This document shows positions 7,190 through 11,069 of a stretch of DNA of 11,069 bases, in pieces. A model generated the notes under the pieces. The model did not search any database and had not been told where the DNA came from. It saw nothing but the letters and a program-made list of their open reading frames with translations. Positions within the stretch are counted from its first letter, which is position 1. Every line of letters starts with the position of its first letter. The translations under genes and the position numbers were made by a program. Where the stretch lies: NCBI GenBank assembly GCA_013330155.1, contig DUIU01000065.1:1-11069 (forward strand), given 5' to 3'. The stretch is from Candidatus Poseidonia sp. (GTDB lineage: Archaea > Thermoplasmatota > Poseidoniia > Poseidoniales > Poseidoniaceae).

Positions 7190-8355
7190 TCAACCCCCCC
7201 TGCCAGTCGAGTTTGCTTGGGATGGATGGTGCCGTCTTTGCAAATCAGCACACCTCCCATACCATTGACATAGAAATCGGAGCCTTCTGGGGCACCCACG
7301 AGGATGTCGTCGTCTTCAGAAATCACCACGTTGCCCGATTCTTTGTCAACGAGTGAGGTGAAGAAGGTCGTGAGGTTGTTGGAGTACAGCATGGATGCCG
7401 TGTTGGCGAGGGTTCCGGGTAAATTCGAGGTTCCAACGATAATGACACCGTTTTCAGTGGTGGTGACTTCTCCTTGAACGGTGTCTTCACAATTTCCACC
7501 TACGTCTGCGTTCATGTCCACGACGACGGCACCGGATTTGAAATTGGCAACGGCGCTCGAGGGCACCGTGATGGGCGCAGGTCGGCCAAAGATACGGGCG
7601 GTTGTGACAATGATGTCAGCATCGGCCGCCACACCACAGACGGTGTCGTTCACCTTCTGGATGAACTCAGGAGTCAGCGGTTTAGCGTAGCCTGATTCGT
7701 CTTCAAAATCATCCATTCCATCCACCTCAATAAATCGTCCACCAACCGATTCAATTTGTTCGGCGGCTGACTTTCGAACATCGGATGCGAACACGATGGC
7801 ACCGAGTCGCTTGGCCGTAGCAATCGCTTGCAGTCCCGCAACCCCACTGCCCATGATGACGACTTTTGCCGGTCGAATGGTTCCTGCGGAGGTGGTCATC
7901 ATCGGAATTCCCTTTGGCACTGCGGCAGCGCCCAAGAGAACGGCTTTGTAGCCCGCTAGATTGTCTTGGCTGGAATTCACGTCCATGGACTGGGCCCTTG
8001 AGAGGCGACGAGGAATCATGTCCATGGAGAGCAACGTGATGTTGGCTTCCATGCAGGCTTTCACGTATTCCGGATGGCGGAACGGATCGGAAACACAAGC
8101 GAGGTTTGTTCCTTCGCCGATGCCGTCGGTGCCGGGGAAGCGAATGCATACGAGGTTTTCACAAGCCAGAGCATCTTTGCGAGACACGATATGGGCGCCT
8201 GCATCCTTGTATTCTTGGTCGTGGTAATTGGCGGCGAGGCCGGCTCCTTCTTCGATGTAGACCTCAAATCCTGCCCGTGAAAGTTTCTTCATGCTCGATG
8301 GAACGATGCCAACGCGAGTTTCTCCTTCAGGTTCTTTTGGGACACCGAGTTTCAT
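7186..8355 (-). CDS. pntA1: NAD(P) transhydrogenase, alpha subunit NAD(H)-binding part (split PntA)
   Basis: This soluble domain I binds NAD(H) and exchanges hydride with domain III of PntB. Numbered from ATG 8355 (389 aa), it opens with K-L-G-V-P-K-E as in the alanine dehydrogenase/PntA family. It carries S-R-A-Q-S-M-D (119-125) followed by S-S-Q-D-N-L-A-G-Y, the Rossmann loop G-S-G-V-A-G (169-174), Asp192 at the end of the second strand (NAD preference), T-T-A-R-I-F-G-R-P-A-P and V-V-D-M-N-A-D-V-G-G-N-C-E. It ends before the membrane helices, which are in pntA2. The upstream GTG 8376 is open in frame, but ATG 8355 has AGGTGA four nt upstream and begins at the family's conserved N-terminus. 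It is the first gene of the six-gene minus-strand run, divergent from mdh. Confidence 0.95.
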   Translation of the reverse strand: MKLGVPKEPEGETRVGIVPSSMKKLSRAGFEVYIEEGAGLAANYHDQEYKDAGAHIVSRKDALACENLVCIRFPGTDGIGEGTNLACVSDPFRHPEYVKACMEANITLLSMDMIPRRLSRAQSMDVNSSQDNLAGYKAVLLGAAAVPKGIPMMTTSAGTIRPAKVVIMGSGVAGLQAIATAKRLGAIVFASDVRKSAAEQIESVGGRFIEVDGMDDFEDESGYAKPLTPEFIQKVNDTVCGVAADADIIVTTARIFGRPAPITVPSSAVANFKSGAVVVDMNADVGGNCEDTVQGEVTTTENGVIIVGTSNLPGTLANTASMLYSNNLTTFFTSLVDKESGNVVISEDDDILVGAPEGSDFYVNGMGGVLICKDGTIHPKQTRLAGGVE

Positions 8356-8359
8356 GCTT

Positions 8360-8365
8360 TCACCT
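8360..8365 (-). promoter_or_regulatory. Ribosome-binding site deciding the pntA1 start
   Basis: AGGTGA on the minus strand ends 4 nt before ATG 8355 and matches the archaeal consensus GGAGGTGATC. It supports ATG 8355 over the in-frame GTG 8376. Confidence 0.6.
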
Positions 8366-8441
8366 GTGATTGGCACCCACGAAAGGGTAGATGCAAATCG
8401 GCCACTTGAAGGAGGTTTTTAGATTCCACGCTTTGAATCAC

Positions 8442-8458
8442 TGCAAAGCACTTTTGCA
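8442..8458. repeat. Small inverted repeat in the divergent promoter
   Basis: TGCAAA (8442-8447) and TTTGCA (8453-8458) are perfect reverse complements around a 5-bp spacer. A second, offset pair CTTTG (8431-8435) and CAAAG (8444-8448) overlaps it. A 6-5-6 palindrome between two divergent genes is a plausible operator, but it is short enough to arise by chance. Confidence 0.35.
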
Positions 8459-8529
8459 ATCGCCGCAAATAAGGTCCAACATCATGCACCATTTGACTTA
8501 TGGACTGCATACATCAGGTTCGTTTTGAA

Positions 8530-8535
8530 AGGTGG
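8530..8535 (+). promoter_or_regulatory. Ribosome-binding site deciding the mdh start
   Basis: AGGTGG ends 5 nt before ATG 8541. The in-frame GTG at 8532 lies inside this motif, so it is more likely part of the binding site than a start codon. Confidence 0.55.
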
Positions 8536-8540
8536 AAACC

Positions 8541-9479
8541 ATGGCAAGCGGACGACGAAAAATTGCAGTGATTGGGGCAGGAAATGTTGGTGCTACGTGC
8601 GCCTTTGTCTTGGCCCAAATGAAGGTGGCAGACATCGTCCTTCTCGACATTTACGAAGGGTTTGCAAAAGGCAAAGCTCTGGACATGTCGCAGAATGCCA
8701 ACGTATTGAATTACGATGGTACCATCACAGGAACAGCCGACTACAACGACATCGCCGGAGCCGACGTGGTCGTGGTGACTTCAGGTTTTCCTCGCATGCC
8801 AGGTATGACCCGTGAGGATTTGATTGGAAAGAACGCCGACATCGTATCCCAAGTCGGAGCGGGCATCAAAGACCATGCGCCCGAGGCCGTGGTTATTGTG
8901 GTCACCAATCCACTTGACCTGATGACCTATCACATGCAAAAGGTCACAGGGTTCCCGCCCGAGCGCGTCATTGGGCAAGCTGGTGTTCTTGACAGTGCCC
9001 GCATGGCTCATTTCATTGCCTTGGAACTCGACTGTGCAGAAGAAGACGTTTCACCCATGGTGCTTGGCGGACACGGCGACACCATGGTGCCTCTTCCACG
9101 CTACACGACTGTCGGTGGTATTCCTATCACCCAACTCATGAGTCAAGAACGAATTGATGCGATCAGCGCTCGCACGGCCAGCGGTGGAGGCGAGATTGTC
9201 AAACTGCTCGAGAAAGGTTCAGCGTTTTACGCACCCGGCTCTGCTGCCGCCATTATGGCGGAATCGGTACTCAATGACCGCCGCCGATTGATTCCAGCAT
9301 CGTGTCTCCTCACCGGTCAATATGGCCTTTCAGATGTTTACATCGGCGTTCCGTGCATCGTGGGTGCCAACGGAGTTGAGCGCATCTTTGAACTTGATTT
9401 AACCGATGAGGAACTTGCATCGTTGCAAGGTTCTGGAGAATTCTACAAGGGCCAACTCAAAGACGTCCTTGGCTACTGA
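8541..9479 (+). CDS. mdh: Malate dehydrogenase (LDH-like, type 3), NAD-dependent
   Basis: This enzyme interconverts malate and oxaloacetate with NAD in the citric acid cycle. Numbered from ATG 8541 (312 aa), it has the Rossmann loop G-A-G-N-V-G (12-17) and Asp36 at the end of strand 2, which favours NAD over NADP. The specificity loop R-M-P-G-M-T-R (Arg85, Arg91) marks malate rather than lactate dehydrogenase, because lactate enzymes have Gln at the first Arg. V-T-N-P-L-D follows (Asn123), then L-D-S-A-R (Asp151, Arg154) and the catalytic His178 in G-G-H-G-D-T-M-V-P. Length and motif spacing are normal for the family. It is divergent from the transhydrogenase genes, which use the same NAD pool, and its last 7 bp overlap the convergent ygfZ-like gene. 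Confidence 0.95.
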   Translation: MASGRRKIAVIGAGNVGATCAFVLAQMKVADIVLLDIYEGFAKGKALDMSQNANVLNYDGTITGTADYNDIAGADVVVVTSGFPRMPGMTREDLIGKNADIVSQVGAGIKDHAPEAVVIVVTNPLDLMTYHMQKVTGFPPERVIGQAGVLDSARMAHFIALELDCAEEDVSPMVLGGHGDTMVPLPRYTTVGGIPITQLMSQERIDAISARTASGGGEIVKLLEKGSAFYAPGSAAAIMAESVLNDRRRLIPASCLLTGQYGLSDVYIGVPCIVGANGVERIFELDLTDEELASLQGSGEFYKGQLKDVLGY

Positions 9480-10126
9480 ATCCGTTCGAGGACCATGCTT
9501 TCGGTTGCACCAACCGTGGTGGCTTTTTCAACAGGATTGCTTCGCTTCACCAACCGGTGACCTTGTTTTCCACGACTTCGCATTCGGGTGAGCACTTCTT
9601 GACCAATGTAGCAGCCCTTCTGTGGGTGGACTAAATCGCCCAGGCCACAGGCCAGCGGATGAACCTTCGAGGTGATCTCATGACCATGGTAAGGAATGAG
9701 GTTGGCAATTCGATGCTCAGTCCAGTCTTCTTCCGTCCACGTGGCTTCCCAATTGTGTTTCACTGGAATGATGTACATTGTTCCAAAATGACTCTGATGC
9801 ACGGTGGTGCCTTCTGGGTAGGTTGCGTCATCGGTTCCGATAAACACATCGTTCAGTTCCGAAATATCGGTTAGTGAAATGGACTGACCTAGGATTCGCT
9901 CTGTGAGATGGGCGATGACCGTGGATTTACTTGGTTCATAGCCCACCAGCGCGACATGGGAGCCAACGAGTATCACCTCACAGACGTCGACAATTTTGGC
10001 CGCACGATTGGTGAAGACGGTGGTACACGCTCCGTCCACTTGATTGGTTGACAACCCGTTGATAAAGGGAAGAATATCATCGCCTTGGAGAAGCAATGTG
10101 TAGGCACGATGCCTGACCATCCCCAT
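9473..10126 (-). CDS. ygfZ: YgfZ/Iba57-like folate-binding iron-sulfur maturation protein, short form
   Basis: YgfZ/Iba57 proteins are GcvT-like and act with A-type carriers in assembling or repairing 4Fe-4S clusters in certain enzymes. The diagnostic K-G-C-Y-I-G-Q-E lies at residues 170-177, with Cys172 as the conserved cysteine. The N-terminal part (L-L-L-Q-G-D-D-I-L-P-F-I-N-G-L-S-T-N-Q-V) matches the start of the GcvT fold. At 217 aa it is much shorter than E. coli YgfZ (about 326 aa). Only 40 residues follow the signature, so most of the C-terminal barrel domain is missing. The reading frame ends inside the 3' end of an intact mdh, which makes a recent frameshift unlikely. ATG 10126 has GAGGA 6 nt upstream, overlapping the iscA stop; a second ATG lies two codons in. 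It is 9 bp downstream of iscA, its known functional partner. Confidence 0.8.
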   Translation of the reverse strand: MGMVRHRAYTLLLQGDDILPFINGLSTNQVDGACTTVFTNRAAKIVDVCEVILVGSHVALVGYEPSKSTVIAHLTERILGQSISLTDISELNDVFIGTDDATYPEGTTVHQSHFGTMYIIPVKHNWEATWTEEDWTEHRIANLIPYHGHEITSKVHPLACGLGDLVHPQKGCYIGQEVLTRMRSRGKQGHRLVKRSNPVEKATTVGATESMVLERIQ

Positions 10127-10135
10127 GGTTCGTCC

Positions 10136-10516
10136 TCAGGAGAAGGATTCGCCACATCCACATGATGCGCTTGCATTGGGGTTGTTGATCTTAAATCCGC
10201 CACCCATCAAGCGGTCTACATAATCGATTTCAATGCCGTTCAGTAGGTGGCTTGAGGCCGTGGGGACCAAGACTCGGAAGCCTTTGATGTTCAATTCTTG
10301 ACAAGGCGTTTCGGTGGATTCAACGATTTGGAGGTCGTACATGTATCCTGAACATCCTCCGCTCAGAACGCCAACGAGGAGGGCATGACTTCGGTCATCG
10401 CCGAAGGCATCTTCCAGCATATCAGTGGCCTTTTCGGTCAAGGTGAGTTCAACGTCCACAACATCCGGTGCATGCACCTGAATGGCTGGTGCTGTTTCGC
10501 ATGTGCCGCAGTCCAT
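10136..10516 (-). CDS. iscA: A-type iron-sulfur carrier (IscA/ErpA/HesB family)
   Basis: This small protein (126 aa) carries iron-sulfur clusters to target enzymes. The three conserved cysteines are present: Cys55 in G-G-C-S-G-Y, and Cys119 and Cys121 in S-C-G-C-G-E-S-F near the C-terminus. Between them are D-Y-V-D-R-L-M-G-G-G-F and F-K-I-N-N-P-N-A typical of the fold. The N-terminus has an additional C-G-T-C (Cys3, Cys6) and a roughly 22-residue extension before the usual start of the domain (E-L-T-L-T-E-K-A), which is uncommon. Whether it is the IscA, ErpA or SufA subtype cannot be decided from the sequence. It is followed 9 bp later by the ygfZ-like gene and preceded by 52 bp separating it from the TPR gene. 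Confidence 0.88.
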   Translation of the reverse strand: MDCGTCETAPAIQVHAPDVVDVELTLTEKATDMLEDAFGDDRSHALLVGVLSGGCSGYMYDLQIVESTETPCQELNIKGFRVLVPTASSHLLNGIEIDYVDRLMGGGFKINNPNASASCGCGESFS

Positions 10517-10534
10517 GGTTTACCCACTCCGCCA

Positions 10535-10544
10535 CCGTTTTTGA
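10535..10544 (-). promoter_or_regulatory. Candidate TATA-like box for iscA-ygfZ
   Basis: TCAAAAACGG on the minus strand starts exactly 28 bp before the iscA ATG, the same word and distance as before endA. It lies in the short gap after the TPR gene, so iscA-ygfZ may have its own, possibly leaderless, transcript. The assignment is inferred. Confidence 0.3.
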
Positions 10545-10568
10545 ACTTGACCACGCCAGCAGGGCGAT

Positions 10569-11069
10569 TCATCGCTTCTTTCGTTTCTTGTCAACTGCCT
10601 TTTGGAGAATATTACAGCGCCGGATTTGGTCCTTGGCCCTACGCTTTGCTTCGTCTGCTAGACCACGGGGAATCGCTTGTTCAAAGCACTTGATGGCGTC
10701 TTTGTAGCGTTCCATTTCTGCGTAAGCAGTTCCCATGTTGTACAACGTCTCGCCACGAACCTCGGTTGGCCGAATCAACATGGCTTGATGGTAAGACTCC
10801 ACACACTTCGGGTATTCTTCGAGGAAGTAGTAGGCGTTTCCACGGTTGTTGAGTATTCGAATGATCATGGCATCATCCCCAGCAAAAGCAGGGAGTGCAC
10901 GGTCAAAACACGAAAGCGCTTCTTTGTATTTCTTGTCATCAATCAGCTGAACACCTTGATTGAACCAGGTCACATCTTGATTGGCGATTGCATTGGAGGT
11001 GGTCGACTGTGGCACATTGTTGGCAACGGTTTGTGCTGCATCGAGTGCAGCCTTCGCAAGATCAACTTC
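10569..11069 (-). CDS. Tetratricopeptide-repeat protein (5' end outside window)
   Basis: The visible 166 residues contain three tandem TPR units. These begin at about W-F-N-Q-G-V-Q-L-I-D-D-K-K-Y-K-E-A-L, at L-N-N-R-G-N-A-Y-Y-F-L-E-E-Y-P-K-C and at L-Y-N-M-G-T-A-Y-A-E-M-E-R-Y-K-D-A-I, and are followed by a basic end (K-K-R-K-K-R). TPR arrays bind other proteins; no specific partner can be named. A GTG at 11015 could be a start (148 aa). However, the frame stays open without a stop through all 18 further codons to the window edge, reading an Ala-rich helical sequence, so I treat the gene as continuing beyond the window. It is co-oriented with iscA 52 bp downstream. No signal peptide or membrane helix is visible in the part seen. 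Confidence 0.75.
   Translation of the reverse strand, partial: EVDLAKAALDAAQTVANNVPQSTTSNAIANQDVTWFNQGVQLIDDKKYKEALSCFDRALPAFAGDDAMIIRILNNRGNAYYFLEEYPKCVESYHQAMLIRPTEVRGETLYNMGTAYAEMERYKDAIKCFEQAIPRGLADEAKRRAKDQIRRCNILQKAVDKKRKKR

Larger units (their letters stand above)
8366..8540. promoter_or_regulatory. Divergent pnt / mdh promoter region
   Basis: This non-coding stretch separates the two divergent transcription units and should hold promoters for both. For pntA1, TCTAAAAACC on the minus strand (8423 to 8414) is a TATA-like candidate that would allow a 5' leader of about 40 nt containing the AGGTGA site. For mdh, the A/T-rich CAAATAAG (8466-8473) or ACTTATGG (8495-8502) are weaker candidates. 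TGCAAA-type words recur (8392, 8442, the reverse word at 8453, and a related GCAAATA at 8465), which could be regulator contacts. All promoter assignments are inferred by eye. Confidence 0.4.

Noticed and set aside
7186..7203. Run of seven G on the minus strand at the pntA1-pntA2 junction as a possible programmed frameshift making a fused alpha subunit.
   Set aside because: In the pntA2 frame a TGA (7192-7190) lies between the G run and the pntA2 ATG, so slipping into that frame would end translation. The ATGA overlap indicates ordinary re-initiation.
9473..9600. The short YgfZ-like protein as a recent pseudogene with its C-terminus in another frame.
   Set aside because: The downstream DNA is the intact 3' end of mdh on the other strand, leaving no room for the missing domain, and the rest of the gene is clean with its signature motif intact.

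Overview
The window looks like a piece of a streamlined archaeal chromosome. The best fit is a marine Group II euryarchaeon (Poseidoniales/Thermoplasmatota), but that placement is an inference made without any database search. The archaeal signals are a two-unit tRNA-splicing endonuclease with an intact Tyr/His/Lys triad and very dense gene packing. Three minus-strand neighbours overlap or nearly overlap at stop/start junctions, and both convergent gene pairs overlap at their 3' ends. Several start codons follow an AGGTG/GGTG-type ribosome-binding motif 4-5 nt upstream. Many of the genes (transhydrogenase, TatC, IscA, YgfZ) belong to families shared with bacteria.

Layout: (1) 91-1173 (+) endA. 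(2) 8355 down to 1144 (-) is a run of six genes that reads like one transcription unit: pntA1, pntA2 and pntB (proton-translocating NAD(P) transhydrogenase split into three chains), a membrane-anchored protein with one c-type heme motif, tatC with an unusual soluble C-terminal domain, and a large membrane-anchored M6-family metalloprotease. The protease runs tail-to-tail into endA with a 30-bp overlap. (3) 8356-8540 is a divergent promoter region with a small inverted repeat. (4) 8541-9479 (+) mdh, an NAD-type malate dehydrogenase. (5) 11069 down to 9473 (-) holds a TPR protein cut by the window edge, an A-type iron-sulfur carrier (IscA/HesB) and a short YgfZ/Iba57-like protein. The last of these overlaps the 3' end of mdh by 7 bp.

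How the genes may work together: malate dehydrogenase and the transhydrogenase diverge from one regulatory region and share the NAD(H) pool, so redox balancing is a natural theme. The lower part of the pnt cluster is about the cell envelope: a heme-bearing membrane protein, the core of a protein-export channel and a surface protease. IscA plus YgfZ is a recognisable iron-sulfur cluster maturation pair. I saw no RNA genes, insertion sequences, CRISPR arrays or other mobile elements. The longest gene-free stretch is the 185-bp pnt/mdh divergent region, so no stretch over 300 bp lacks a gene.

The most interesting points are the TatC variant (extra cytoplasmic domain, no intramembrane Glu), the transhydrogenase that lacks histidine at both membrane positions I know of as proton-channel sites, the mono-heme membrane protein between the two, and an identical 10-bp A-rich box exactly 28 bp before both endA and iscA.
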